From Streptomyces capillispiralis (GTDB lineage Bacteria; Actinomycetota; Actinomycetes; Streptomycetales; Streptomycetaceae), in assembly GCF_007829875.1 (NCBI RefSeq), contig NZ_VIWV01000001.1, forward strand, positions 6,832,001 through 6,896,000: a stretch of DNA of 64,000 nucleotides, in the 5' to 3' direction. The notes below the pieces were generated by a model, which was not told where the DNA came from, did no database searches, and was given only the letters and a program-made list of their open reading frames with translations. This document shows positions 25,679 to 33,493 of the stretch, piece after piece. Numbering within the stretch: position 1 is the first letter of the stretch; each line of letters starts with the position of its first letter. The translations under genes and the position numbers were made by a program.

Positions 25679-25981
25679 ATGGCCGTCGTGTTCGTCAACA
25701 AGCTCACCCTGATCGGCGACGCCGAGGAGTTCGAGACCCTCTACGAGGCCGTCGGAGCCTTCATGGAGACCCAGCCGGGCCTCATCCGCTACTCCCTCGT
25801 ACGGTCCACCAAGGACGACTCCGTCTACTTCAACATCGCCGAGTGGGACGACGAGGACACCTTCCGCAAGGCCCTCGCGGAGCCGGAGTTCCGCCGCCGG
25901 CTCGACGCGCTCACCGGGCTCATCAAGGGCGAGCCGCACCTGAGCCTGCCGGTGCGAGAGGGCCGGGCCGCCCAGGTCTGA
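25679..25981 (+). CDS. ABM-family (ActVA-ORF6-like) monooxygenase
   Basis: A 100-residue ferredoxin-like antibiotic biosynthesis monooxygenase domain: VFVNKLTLIGDAEEFETLYE, then QPGLIRYSLVRS, and FNIAEWDDEDTFRKALAEPEF with the conserved Trp. Cofactor-free members of this family oxidise anthrones to quinones. This is the best candidate for making the quinone or peri-hydroxy group of the tricyclic skeleton. CCGAGGAGACCACC precedes ATG 25679. It is third in the SnoaL-OYE-ABM transcription unit, closed by the hairpin at 25992. Confidence 0.9.
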   Translation: MAVVFVNKLTLIGDAEEFETLYEAVGAFMETQPGLIRYSLVRSTKDDSVYFNIAEWDDEDTFRKALAEPEFRRRLDALTGLIKGEPHLSLPVREGRAAQV

Positions 25982-25991
25982 GCCGGACGGG

Positions 25992-26030
25992 ACCGCGGGC
26001 CGGCGCGTACGCCACGCGCCGGCCCGCGGT
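25992..26030. terminator. Bidirectional hairpin between ABM and SDR genes
   Basis: A perfect 16-bp stem, left half ACCGCGGGCCGGCGCG, with a seven-base loop. It lies between two convergent genes and can serve both. Confidence 0.85.
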
Positions 26031-26045
26031 GTCCCGAGGGGACGC

Positions 26046-26762
26046 TCAGCGCACACCACCGTCCACGCGCAGCACCTGACCGTTGACGTACCCGCTCTCC
26101 GGCGAGGCCAGGAACAGCACCGCCTGGGCCACCTCGTCGCCCGTACCGGGACGCCCGGTCGCGAGCGACGGGGCGAGCTTCGGCCACAGCGCCTCGTTGC
26201 CGATGAGCGCCTTGCCCATGCCGGAGTCGATGTAGCCCGGCGCCACGCAGTTCACGGTCACCCCGTCCGCGGCCAGCTCCAGCGCGGCGACGGCGGTGAA
26301 CGCCTCGACGGCCGCCTTCGACGCGCAGTACGCCACGGCGCCCGGCATGGCCCGCGAACCCAGGAGGGAGGACATGGTGACGACCCGGCCGCCCGGGGTC
26401 TCACGCACGTACGGCAGGGCCGCCCGCACGGTGTGGAACACGCCGTGCAGGTTCGTGTCGACGACCTCGTTCCAATGCTCCACGGACAGCGCGGCGATCG
26501 GGCCCGGGCGGCTCAGGCCCGCGTTCGCCACCACGATGTGCGGACCCCCGTACCGCTCGTGGACCGTGTCCATCAGCGCCGTCACCGAGTCCGGTGCGGT
26601 CACGTCCGCCTTCAGCGCGATCAGCCCGTCGCCCGGGTCGTCCGGGACCTCCCGTGCGGCCACCACGACGGTGGCGCCCGCACCGGCGAGCGCGAGCGCC
26701 ACGTCCCGGCCGAGCCCCCGGGTCCCCCCGGTGACGACGGCGGTCCTGCCACGCAGTTTCAT
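26046..26762 (-). CDS. FabG-like SDR tailoring reductase
   Basis: A 238-residue short-chain dehydrogenase with TGGTRGLGRD at residues 11-20, NAG at 80-82, catalytic S131 or S132, Y145 and K149 (AYCASKAAVE), and a C-terminus YVNGQVLRVDGGVR. It looks like a free-standing FabG, not the ActIII type, so it probably reduces a carbonyl of a tailored intermediate. ATG 26762 has GGAGGAGAG immediately before it. A clear SARP-type triple box lies at 26875-26903, about 115 bases upstream. Confidence 0.92.
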   Translation of the reverse strand: MKLRGRTAVVTGGTRGLGRDVALALAGAGATVVVAAREVPDDPGDGLIALKADVTAPDSVTALMDTVHERYGGPHIVVANAGLSRPGPIAALSVEHWNEVVDTNLHGVFHTVRAALPYVRETPGGRVVTMSSLLGSRAMPGAVAYCASKAAVEAFTAVAALELAADGVTVNCVAPGYIDSGMGKALIGNEALWPKLAPSLATGRPGTGDEVAQAVLFLASPESGYVNGQVLRVDGGVR

Positions 26763-26874
26763 CTCTCCTCCACAGCTCCGGCTTCGGGACGTCGCCGAGC
26801 ATGCGCGGCACGGCTCGCGCCTCGGCGGAGGAGGGCTGGAGAAGCCCCGGTGCGGGGAACCGCCCGCGGGCGTC

Positions 26875-26903
26875 GTCCAGCGCACCTGGAGTCCCGCTCC
26901 AGC
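26875..26903 (-). promoter_or_regulatory. SARP-type triple box before the SDR gene
   Basis: Plus-strand blocks GTCCAGC, CTGGAGT and CTCCAGC start at 26875, 26886 and 26897, exactly 11 bases apart. A weaker fourth block GCCGGAA follows at 26908. It is in the gap between the MBL cyclase stop and the SDR start. Confidence 0.62.
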
Positions 26904-26967
26904 GGGCGCCGGAACGCTGCGGGACATGGACACCTCCGTAGGGCGGCGCCCGGAGCCGTACCAGCCG

Positions 26968-27873
26968 TCAGGCCGGGCTGCGCAGGGGGCGGCCGCCGTT
27001 GAAGGCGACCATCTCGCGCATCGCCGGCGCCGACTCGATACGGGCGCCGGGCGCGCCGCCGCGCGCCTCGTGATAGGCGCGGTGGAGGTTGCCGACCAGC
27101 CGCTCGCGGTCCAGCAGGGCGGCGAACGCGCCCTCGTCGGCGCGCTTCGCCGTCTCCAGGGGGCTCAGTCCGTCCGCGAGACCCCGCTCGGCGAGCGCCG
27201 CGACCCAGCGCAAGTAGTCCTCGGTGAACGCGAGCAGTTCGGGCCCGCCGACGGGGCCGTGCCCCCCGACGACGACCAGCGGATCGAGCTCCCGCAGCCG
27301 GGCGAGCGCCGCGAGGGACCCGGCGAGCGAACCCATCAGCACGAACGGCGCGGCCCCGGAGAACACCAGGTCGCCCGCGAACAGCACCCGCCGCTCGGGC
27401 AGCCACACCACCAGGTCGTCCGAGGTGTGCGCCACACCGGGATGGATCAGCTGCGCGGTGGTGCCGCCGAGATGCAGGGTGGCGCCCTCGCACACGGTCA
27501 GCGCCGGCAGCACGGTCGGGGTGCGGCCCCACTCGACCTGCGGCCACATCGACTGCAACGCCGTGCCCTTGCGCACCAGTTCGGCGGGACCGGCCTCATG
27601 GCTGACCAGCAGCGTGTGCGGGCCGGAGAACACGTGGTTGCCGAAGGTGTGGTCGCCGTGGTGGTGGGTGCTCACCAGAATCCGGCGCGGGCCCGGCGCC
27701 AGCGAGTCCACGGCGTCGCGCAGCGCGAGCGCCCGTTTCTCGGTGGCCGCCGTGTCGACGACGAGGACCGTGTCCCCGCCCACGACGATCCCGGCGTTGT
27801 TCACACACCAGCCGGCCGGTTCCTGCACATACGCGTGCACCCCGTCGGCCACCGTCACCACTGTTCCCGGCAT
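26968..27873 (-). CDS. ActIV-like metallo-beta-lactamase-fold polyketide cyclase
   Basis: A 301-residue MBL-fold protein with the metal motif HHHGDH at residues 70-75 (STHHHGDHTFGN), a later LIHPGVAHTSDDLVVWLP strand with the third His, and the metal-bridging Asp in VLFAGDLVFSG. The N-terminal VADGVHAYVQEPAGWCVNN pattern follows ActIV, the second-ring cyclase/thioesterase of actinorhodin. It is inferred to close the second ring after the didomain aromatase and to release the chain from ACP. It is divergent from a SARP gene with a SARP-type box between. Confidence 0.88.
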   Translation of the reverse strand: MPGTVVTVADGVHAYVQEPAGWCVNNAGIVVGGDTVLVVDTAATEKRALALRDAVDSLAPGPRRILVSTHHHGDHTFGNHVFSGPHTLLVSHEAGPAELVRKGTALQSMWPQVEWGRTPTVLPALTVCEGATLHLGGTTAQLIHPGVAHTSDDLVVWLPERRVLFAGDLVFSGAAPFVLMGSLAGSLAALARLRELDPLVVVGGHGPVGGPELLAFTEDYLRWVAALAERGLADGLSPLETAKRADEGAFAALLDRERLVGNLHRAYHEARGGAPGARIESAPAMREMVAFNGGRPLRSPA

Positions 27874-27933
27874 GACCCCTCCACCTGTCCCGCACCACCT
27901 CGGCTCCCTGCCCGTCCATTGGGCCGACACCCG

Positions 27934-27951
27934 GTGGAGCGCCGCTGGAGA
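27934..27951. promoter_or_regulatory. SARP-type box between the cyclase and third SARP genes
   Basis: GTGGAGC (27934-27940), four bases, CTGGAGA (27945-27951); a weak ACGGAAA continues the 11-base period. It sits 61 bases before the cyclase start (minus) and 53 before ATG 28004 (plus), so it could act on either. Confidence 0.55.
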
Positions 27952-28003
27952 CGTCACGGAAACCACTTGTGAAGGACCGCACCAGGCGAAGAGAGGAGCC
28001 ACG

Positions 28004-28816
28004 ATGGAATTCGGCGTGCTCGGGGGACTGTCCGTCGAGGACAGCGATGGCCGCCATCTGCCCACCGCGCCCAAGCAGCGCCAGCTGCTCGGGCTGCTGC
28101 TGCTCCACGCGGGCGAGGTCATGCCCGTCCGTACCTGTGTGACCGAGATCTGGGGCGAGCATCCACCGCCCAGCGCGGCCACCACCCTGCAGACGTACGT
28201 GATGCACCTGCGCCGGCTGCTGGCCCGCATGCCGTCCATCGGCTCCCGCGAGGCCGCCCACGACCGGCTCAGGACGACCGGGCACGGCTACCTCATCGTG
28301 GTACGGCCCGAGGAACTCGACCTGCTCAGGTTCGAGCAGCTCGTCGAGCAGGCGGGCCGCGCCGCCGGCGACGACGCCACCGTGGCGCGGCTGCTGCGCG
28401 GCGCCCTCGCCCTGTGGAACCGGCCCGTCCTCGCCGACGTGCGCACCGGACCGGTGCTCCAGTCCGCCGTCACCCACTGGGAGCGGCGCCGCCTGGAGGT
28501 CCACGAGATGTACCTCGACGTGCGGCTCCGGCTAGGACGCCATCGCGACGTGCTCGCCGAACTGGCCGTCCTCACCCGCCGCCACCCCACCCACGAGGCC
28601 CTGCACGCCCGCTACATGACCGCGCTCCACCAGACCGGCCGGGTCGGTGACGCGCTCGACGTCGCGTCCCGGCTCACCAGCCGGCTCGCCCGCGACCTGG
28701 GCGTCGCGCCCGGCCCCGCGATCGGGCGGCTGCAGGCCGCCATCCGGCGCGGCGGCGGTGTCGCCGTCCCCCGTCCGCCCGCCCTACCGTCCGCCCCCGG
28801 CCGGCGCCGGGCGTAA
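28004..28816 (+). CDS. SARP-type pathway activator (second small one)
   Basis: A 270-residue SARP with winged helix at 1-95 (FGVLGGLSVEDSDGRHLP, PKQRQLLGLLLLHAGEVM) and BTAD at about 100-250 (LAVLTRRHPTHEALHARYM). It is a paralogue of the 274-residue SARP at 23084: the PKQRQLL, LQTYVM and BTAD blocks align without gaps. The C-terminal 20 residues are Pro/Arg-rich. AGAGGAGCC precedes ATG 28004. It is the first gene of a long plus-strand unit running through the kinase, flavin reductase, LLM and ABC importer genes. Confidence 0.94.
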   Translation: MEFGVLGGLSVEDSDGRHLPTAPKQRQLLGLLLLHAGEVMPVRTCVTEIWGEHPPPSAATTLQTYVMHLRRLLARMPSIGSREAAHDRLRTTGHGYLIVVRPEELDLLRFEQLVEQAGRAAGDDATVARLLRGALALWNRPVLADVRTGPVLQSAVTHWERRRLEVHEMYLDVRLRLGRHRDVLAELAVLTRRHPTHEALHARYMTALHQTGRVGDALDVASRLTSRLARDLGVAPGPAIGRLQAAIRRGGGVAVPRPPALPSAPGRRRA

Positions 28817-28828
28817 GGAGGCCATCCC

Positions 28829-29956
28829 GTGCCCGTACCCCTGCAACGCGACCCCGACCTGACCCGCGCCGTGCTCACCCACTGGTTCGGCACCCGCTCC
28901 GCCGAGATCGGCGCGGTCGAGCTCGGACCGGTCACCGTGCCGAAGGAGGCCGGCTTCTCCGGTGAGATCCTGCTGTTCGACGCCGAGTGGACCGAGGCCG
29001 GCACCCGCCGGCGGCGGGCGCTCGCGGCCCGGGTCGCCCCGACCCGGCACCGAGTCTTCCCCGAGGACTTCTGGGACGACCAGGTACGGCTGCTGAGGCT
29101 GCTCGGCGACACCGGCCTGCCCGTACCGCGGGTGCTGTGGGACGAGCCCTCCGCCGCGTACCTGGGCGCGCCGTTCCTCGTCATGGAACGCGTCGACGGA
29201 CAGGTGCCCGCCGATCTGCCCTCCTACCACCGGCAGGGGTGGCTCACCCGGCTGCCGCCCGCGGACCGGGCCGCCGTGTGGAACGCGGGAGTGGACGTGC
29301 TCGCCGCCGTCCACCGCCTCGACCCGAAGGAGACCGGCGCCGGCTTCCTCGACCGGCCCGAGTTCGGCCCCACCGGCTCCGCGCAACTGCTGGGGCACTT
29401 CACGCATCACCTCGACTTCTACGGGGTCGCCGACGACAACACGGCCGCGGCGGCCGCCCTCGACTGGCTGCGCGCCCACGTGCCCGACGACGAGGGGCCG
29501 GTGTCGCTGCTCTGGGGCGACGCCCGGATCGGCAACATCGTCTACGCCGGGACGCGGCCCGCCGCGCTGCTCGACTGGGAGATGGCGGCACTGGGGCCCG
29601 CCGAGGCCGACCTCGCCTGGTACCTGCACATGGACCGGCATCTCAGCGAGGGCATCGGCGCGCCCCGGCTTCCCGGACTGCCGGGCCGGGCCGAGACCGT
29701 GGCCCGCTGGGAGGAGCGCGTCGGGCGCACCGCGCGGGACCTTCCGTACCACGAGGTGTTCGCCGCGTACCGGTTCTGCGTCGTCACCGCGCGCGTGGCC
29801 CGGCTGCTCGACGAGAGCGGCATCCTGCCGCCCGGCACCGACTTCCCGCTGCACCGCAACGCGACCGCGCTGCTGGCGAAGGTGCTGGAGGAGAACGCCC
29901 AGGGAGCCTCCTCCAGAGGATATGGACCCGCCCTCCAGCGACGACCGACAGCCTGA
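28829..29956 (+). CDS. APH-type phosphotransferase
   Basis: A 375-residue kinase-fold protein of the aminoglycoside-phosphotransferase/ACAD10-like superfamily. The hinge region is PFLVMERVDGQVPADLP near residue 115. The catalytic loop is LLWGDARIGNIVY near 230, where the usual HGD is WGD but Asp and Asn are kept. The metal-binding Asp is in ALLDWEMAALG near 250. It phosphorylates a hydroxyl of an unknown small molecule. The 12-base gap to the SARP gene and AAGGAGG before GTG 28829 show co-translation. From memory, rishirilide-type clusters also encode such a phosphotransferase. Confidence 0.88.
   Translation: MPVPLQRDPDLTRAVLTHWFGTRSAEIGAVELGPVTVPKEAGFSGEILLFDAEWTEAGTRRRRALAARVAPTRHRVFPEDFWDDQVRLLRLLGDTGLPVPRVLWDEPSAAYLGAPFLVMERVDGQVPADLPSYHRQGWLTRLPPADRAAVWNAGVDVLAAVHRLDPKETGAGFLDRPEFGPTGSAQLLGHFTHHLDFYGVADDNTAAAAALDWLRAHVPDDEGPVSLLWGDARIGNIVYAGTRPAALLDWEMAALGPAEADLAWYLHMDRHLSEGIGAPRLPGLPGRAETVARWEERVGRTARDLPYHEVFAAYRFCVVTARVARLLDESGILPPGTDFPLHRNATALLAKVLEENAQGASSRGYGPALQRRPTA
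29911..29939 (+). promoter_or_regulatory. SARP-type triple box inside the kinase gene end
   Basis: CTCCAGA (29911), ATGGACC (29922), CTCCAGC (29933): an 11-base period, placed in the last codons of the kinase gene and 44 bases before the flavin reductase start. It may give an internal promoter. Confidence 0.5.
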
Positions 29957-29982
29957 GCGGGCAAGGGAGGAGCTACAGACCC

Positions 29983-30501
29983 ATGGCGATCGATGACGAA
30001 CTGTTCCGCGCGATGTTCAGCGCACACCCGGCCGCGGTCTGCGTTGTCACCGCCGCGGGCGCCGACGGCCGGCCGAGCGGTCTGACGACCAGCGCCGTCA
30101 CCTCCGTGTCGATGGAACCGCCGTTGCTGCTCGTGTGCGTGGGCACCGGGTCGCGGACCCTCGCTGCCATCCGGCACTCGGGCGGCTTCGCGGTCAACTT
30201 CCTCGCCGTGCACAACGAACGGCTCTCGGAGCGCTTCGCCGGCAAGAGCACCGAGAAGTTCGCCGGGCTCGACTGGCGGCCCTCCGGACGTGCCGCCGAA
30301 GCGCCGCTGCTGCCCGCGTACCACCTCAGCGCCGCCGCCGAGTGCCTCGTGCACCAGGAGATACCGGCCGGCGACCACTGTGTGTTCCTGGGCCGGATCG
30401 AGGGCGCCGTCGTGCACGGCCGCGCGCCGATGCTCTACCACGAACGCGACTACATCCATCTGCCCGTACCCGCCCTGTCCGGGACCGCGACGGCCGACTA
30501 G
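29983..30501 (+). CDS. Flavin reductase (ActVB-like)
   Basis: A 172-residue FMN reductase with split-barrel fold: FRAMFSAHPAAVCVVTAAG, the GLTTSAVTSVSMEPPLLLV flavin-binding segment near residue 35, and the NFLAVHNERLSERFAG stretch near 75. These enzymes deliver reduced FMN to luciferase-like monooxygenases. The LLM gene follows 74 bases downstream, and a second LLM gene lies at 18433. AAGGGAGGAG precedes ATG 29983. The stop codon sits in the loop of a strong hairpin, so read-through into the LLM gene may be attenuated. Confidence 0.93.
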   Translation: MAIDDELFRAMFSAHPAAVCVVTAAGADGRPSGLTTSAVTSVSMEPPLLLVCVGTGSRTLAAIRHSGGFAVNFLAVHNERLSERFAGKSTEKFAGLDWRPSGRAAEAPLLPAYHLSAAAECLVHQEIPAGDHCVFLGRIEGAVVHGRAPMLYHERDYIHLPVPALSGTATAD

Positions 30502-30517
30502 CCGGCCGTCGCGGTCC
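30482..30517 (+). terminator. Hairpin overlapping the flavin reductase stop codon
   Basis: A perfect 15-bp stem, left half GGACCGCGACGGCCG, loop ACTAGC that holds the TAG. It lies within a run of same-strand genes, so it may be a partial terminator or an mRNA stabiliser. Confidence 0.65.
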
Positions 30518-30575
30518 GGGGGCCCCAGCCGTGCCGCACGCACCGTCCGTCCAGCCATCACATCGAGGGGACTCC

Positions 30576-31640
30576 ATGAAGTTCGGCATCAACCTCTTCC
30601 CCACCGTGGGACCCGCGGAGAAGTCCGCCGGACAGCACTTCGAGGAGTCGCTCCGGCTGGCCGAACTCGCCGACGAACTGGGCTTCCACCACGTCAAGAC
30701 CGTCGAGCACTACTTCCACGAGTACGGCGGCTACAGCCCGGACCCGGTGACCTTCCTCGCCGCCGCTGCGGCCCGCACCCGCCGCGTCCGCCTCGTCACC
30801 GGCGCCGTACTGCCCGTCTTCACGCACCCGCTGAAGCTCGCCGGCAAGCTCGCCATGCTCGACAACATCTCCCGGGGCCGCCTGGACGTCGGCTTCGGAC
30901 GGGCGTTCCTGCCCGACGAGTTCACCGCCTTCGAGGTCTCGATGGACGAGAGCCGGGCCCGCTTCGACGAGGGCGTCGAGGCCGTCCGCCGGCTCTGGGC
31001 GGAGGAGGATGTCGTCTGGGAGGGCACCTTCCACCGCTTCGGCCCGGTCACCATGCTTCCGCGCACCTGGCAGCGCCCGCATCCGCGCATCCTCGTCGCC
31101 ACCGCGAAGACGCCCGCGTCCGCGGAGGCGGCGGGCCGCGCAGGGCACGGCGTGATGCTGGTCCCCTCCATCAACCCCCGCGAACAGGTGCAGAGGACGC
31201 TCGCCCTGTACCGCGACGCCGCCTCCGCCGCGGGCTTCAAGCCCACCGAGGAGGACATCCACATGAGCTACAACTGCTACCTCGCCGAGGACGGGCAGGA
31301 GGCCCGCGAGAAGGGCAGGCAGGCCTCCGAGCGGGCCAACCAGGCCCTCGCGTCCGCGGTGTCCGCGTGGCGCGAGACCCGCAGCACCGACTACCCCGGC
31401 TACGAGAAGATCGTCGAGAAGGCGGGCCGCGGCGACTTCGACCGCTCCGTCGCCGAACGCAAGGCGCTCGTCGGCACCCCCGACGAGGTACGGGCCGCGA
31501 TCGACGAGATCCGCGGCTGGTTCGGCGACTTCACGATCAGCCTCCAGGTCATCTCCGGTGCCATGCCCTTCGAGGAGTCGGCCCGCACCATGCGCCTGTT
31601 CGCCGAGCACCTGCTGCCGCACTACGCGTCGAACGACTGA
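30576..31640 (+). CDS. Luciferase-like flavin monooxygenase (second)
   Basis: A 354-residue LLM-class enzyme that opens with MKFGINLFPTVGP. VKTVEHYFHEYGGYSPDPV near residue 45 and the TGAVLPVFTHPLKLAGKLA block near 80 are typical of bacterial-luciferase-like oxidoreductases. The RGRLDVGFGRAFLPDEF segment follows. It is likely the oxygenase partner of the adjacent flavin reductase and may perform the ring-oxidation or rearrangement step. The ABC permease gene begins 13 bases after its stop, tying the importer to this operon. It is different from the MsnO8-like enzyme at 18433. Confidence 0.92.
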   Translation: MKFGINLFPTVGPAEKSAGQHFEESLRLAELADELGFHHVKTVEHYFHEYGGYSPDPVTFLAAAAARTRRVRLVTGAVLPVFTHPLKLAGKLAMLDNISRGRLDVGFGRAFLPDEFTAFEVSMDESRARFDEGVEAVRRLWAEEDVVWEGTFHRFGPVTMLPRTWQRPHPRILVATAKTPASAEAAGRAGHGVMLVPSINPREQVQRTLALYRDAASAAGFKPTEEDIHMSYNCYLAEDGQEAREKGRQASERANQALASAVSAWRETRSTDYPGYEKIVEKAGRGDFDRSVAERKALVGTPDEVRAAIDEIRGWFGDFTISLQVISGAMPFEESARTMRLFAEHLLPHYASND

Positions 31641-31653
31641 GGACGGACCGCCG

Positions 31654-32613
31654 ATGGTTTCCCTGCGCACCGAGCACGGCCGCACCGGCCCGGGCGACGG
31701 CACCGGCGGCGAGGACCGTACGTCCCGCGCCCGCACGGCCCGTTCGGACAAGGCCGGCGGGCCGGGCCGGAAGGCGGTGGGCGATGCCGACGCGGCGTCC
31801 GCGCGGCCCCGCCCCCGCCCGCTTCGCTGGGTGGCCGCCGCGGCGGGCCTCGTCCTGTTGGCGATGGCCCTCAACGCCCTGGTCACGAACGACGCGTTCC
31901 GCTGGGACGTGGTCGCCAAGTACCTCTCCGCGGAATCGGTGCTCGCCGGACTCGGCACCACGCTGTGGCTGACCGCGGTCGCCTTCACCGGCGGCTTCGT
32001 CCTCGGCACCGTGCTCGCCGTGATGCGGCTGTCCCGCAACCCGGTCCTCGTGACACTGAGTTTCGGCTACACCTGGCTGTTCCGCTCCGTGCCGATGCTC
32101 GTGCAACTGCTGTTCTGGTACAACATCTCGCTTCTGTATCCCGAGTTGTCGCTCGGCATCCCGTTCGGGCCCGCGTTCACCGAGTTCTCCACCGAGCGGC
32201 TGATCAGCGGTCTGACGGCCGCCGTCATCGGGCTGGTTCTCCACGAAGCCGGGCAGCTGGCCGAGATCGTCAGGGCCGGCATCCTGTCCGTCGGCCGCGA
32301 CCAGACCGAGGCCGCGGAGGCCCTCGGCCTCGGCGGCTGGCGGACCTTCCGCCGGGTCGTGCTGCCGCAGGCCATGCCCGCGATCCTGCCGCCCGCCGGC
32401 AGTCAGATCATCGGGCTGCTCAAAGGCACCTCCATCGTCAGCGTCATCGCCGTGCAGGACCTGCTGTACGCGACCCAGCTGATCTACAACCGCAACTACC
32501 TGGTCATCCCGCTGCTCTTGGTGGCCACGCTCTGGTACCTGCTGCTGACCACGCTGCTCAGCGTCGTCCAGCACTTCGTCGAACGCCGCTACGCCACGGG
32601 GGACCGAGGATGA
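31654..32613 (+). CDS. Polar amino-acid ABC importer, permease
   Basis: A 319-residue HisM/GlnP-type permease. A 60-residue charged leader precedes the first membrane helix (WVAAAAGLVLLAMALNALV). The family block LAGLGTTLWLTAVAF is near residue 95, and the cytoplasmic EAA loop reads EAAEALGLGGWRTFRRVVLPQA near 225. There is one permease gene only, so a homodimer is inferred. The gap to the LLM gene is 13 bases, and its stop overlaps the ATPase start (ATGA). The substrate could be a branched-chain amino acid feeding the starter unit (inference from context). Confidence 0.9.
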   Translation: MVSLRTEHGRTGPGDGTGGEDRTSRARTARSDKAGGPGRKAVGDADAASARPRPRPLRWVAAAAGLVLLAMALNALVTNDAFRWDVVAKYLSAESVLAGLGTTLWLTAVAFTGGFVLGTVLAVMRLSRNPVLVTLSFGYTWLFRSVPMLVQLLFWYNISLLYPELSLGIPFGPAFTEFSTERLISGLTAAVIGLVLHEAGQLAEIVRAGILSVGRDQTEAAEALGLGGWRTFRRVVLPQAMPAILPPAGSQIIGLLKGTSIVSVIAVQDLLYATQLIYNRNYLVIPLLLVATLWYLLLTTLLSVVQHFVERRYATGDRG

Positions 32614-33359
32614 TCGAGGCAGTCGGTGTCCACAAGTCGTTCGGCGGGCTGACCGTGCTGGACGACGTCTCCCTCACCGTTCCCGAGTCCACCGTCACCT
32701 GTGTCATCGGCCCCTCCGGGTCGGGCAAGAGCACCCTGCTGCGGTGCGTCAACCGGCTGGAGCGCATCGACGCGGGACGCATCGTCGTCGACGGCGAACT
32801 CGTCGGCTACGAGTGGCGTGGCGACCGGCTCTACGAGCGTCCGCGCCGCGCGGTCGCCCGGCAGCGGACCCGTACCGGCATGGTCTTCCAGAACTTCCGG
32901 CTCTTCCCCCACATGACGGTCCTCGGCAACGTCACCGAGGCCCCGCGCGCCCTTCTCGGGCTGAGGCGCGCCGCGGCCGAGGAACGGGCCCGCGACCTGC
33001 TGGCCCGGGTCGGCCTCGCCGGGAAGGAGACCTCCCGTCCGCATCAGCTCTCCGGCGGGGAGCAGCAGCGGGCCGCGATCGCGCGGGCCCTCGCCATGGA
33101 GCCGAGAGCGATGCTGTTCGACGAGCCGACCAGCGCGCTCGACCCCGAACTCACCCGGGAGGTGCTGACGGTGATCCGGGAACTCGCCGACGGCGGGATG
33201 ACGATGATCGTCGTCACGCACGAGATGCGGTTCGCCCGGGACATCGCCGACCAGGTCGTCTTCATGGACAACGGCCGGGTGGTCGAGACGGGCCCGCCGG
33301 AGGAGGTTCTCGACGCCCCGCGCCACGACCGCACGGCCCGTTTCCTGGCGCAGAACTGA
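32610..33359 (+). CDS. Polar amino-acid ABC importer, ATPase
   Basis: A 249-residue GlnQ/HisP-type ATPase: Walker A GPSGSGKSTLLR near residues 34-42, Q-loop MVFQNFRLFPHMTVLGNV, signature LSGGEQQRA near 155, Walker B AMLFDEPTSALDPEL and the switch His in VTHEMRFARDIADQV. The VFMDNGRVVETGPPEEV end is typical of amino-acid importers. A coupled start overlaps the permease stop by four bases. Confidence 0.95.
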   Translation: MIEAVGVHKSFGGLTVLDDVSLTVPESTVTCVIGPSGSGKSTLLRCVNRLERIDAGRIVVDGELVGYEWRGDRLYERPRRAVARQRTRTGMVFQNFRLFPHMTVLGNVTEAPRALLGLRRAAAEERARDLLARVGLAGKETSRPHQLSGGEQQRAAIARALAMEPRAMLFDEPTSALDPELTREVLTVIRELADGGMTMIVVTHEMRFARDIADQVVFMDNGRVVETGPPEEVLDAPRHDRTARFLAQN

Positions 33360-33370
33360 CGCGGAGACAG

Positions 33371-33422
33371 CGCCGCCCGCAGCCGACGGGAGACCGCGCC
33401 GCCCGCAACCGACGGGAGACCG
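33371..33422 (+). repeat. Two 26-bp direct repeats
   Basis: Two adjacent 26-base units, 33371-33396 and 33397-33422, differ at one base (CGCAGCCG versus CGCAACCG). They lie between the ATPase stop and the binding-protein gene. Function unknown. Confidence 0.8.
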
Positions 33423-33493
33423 CGCCCGGTTCCCCCACGTGCCACCGTGCCCACCCGTCCCAGAACAGAGCCCAGCACCGTCGAGGAGGCACC

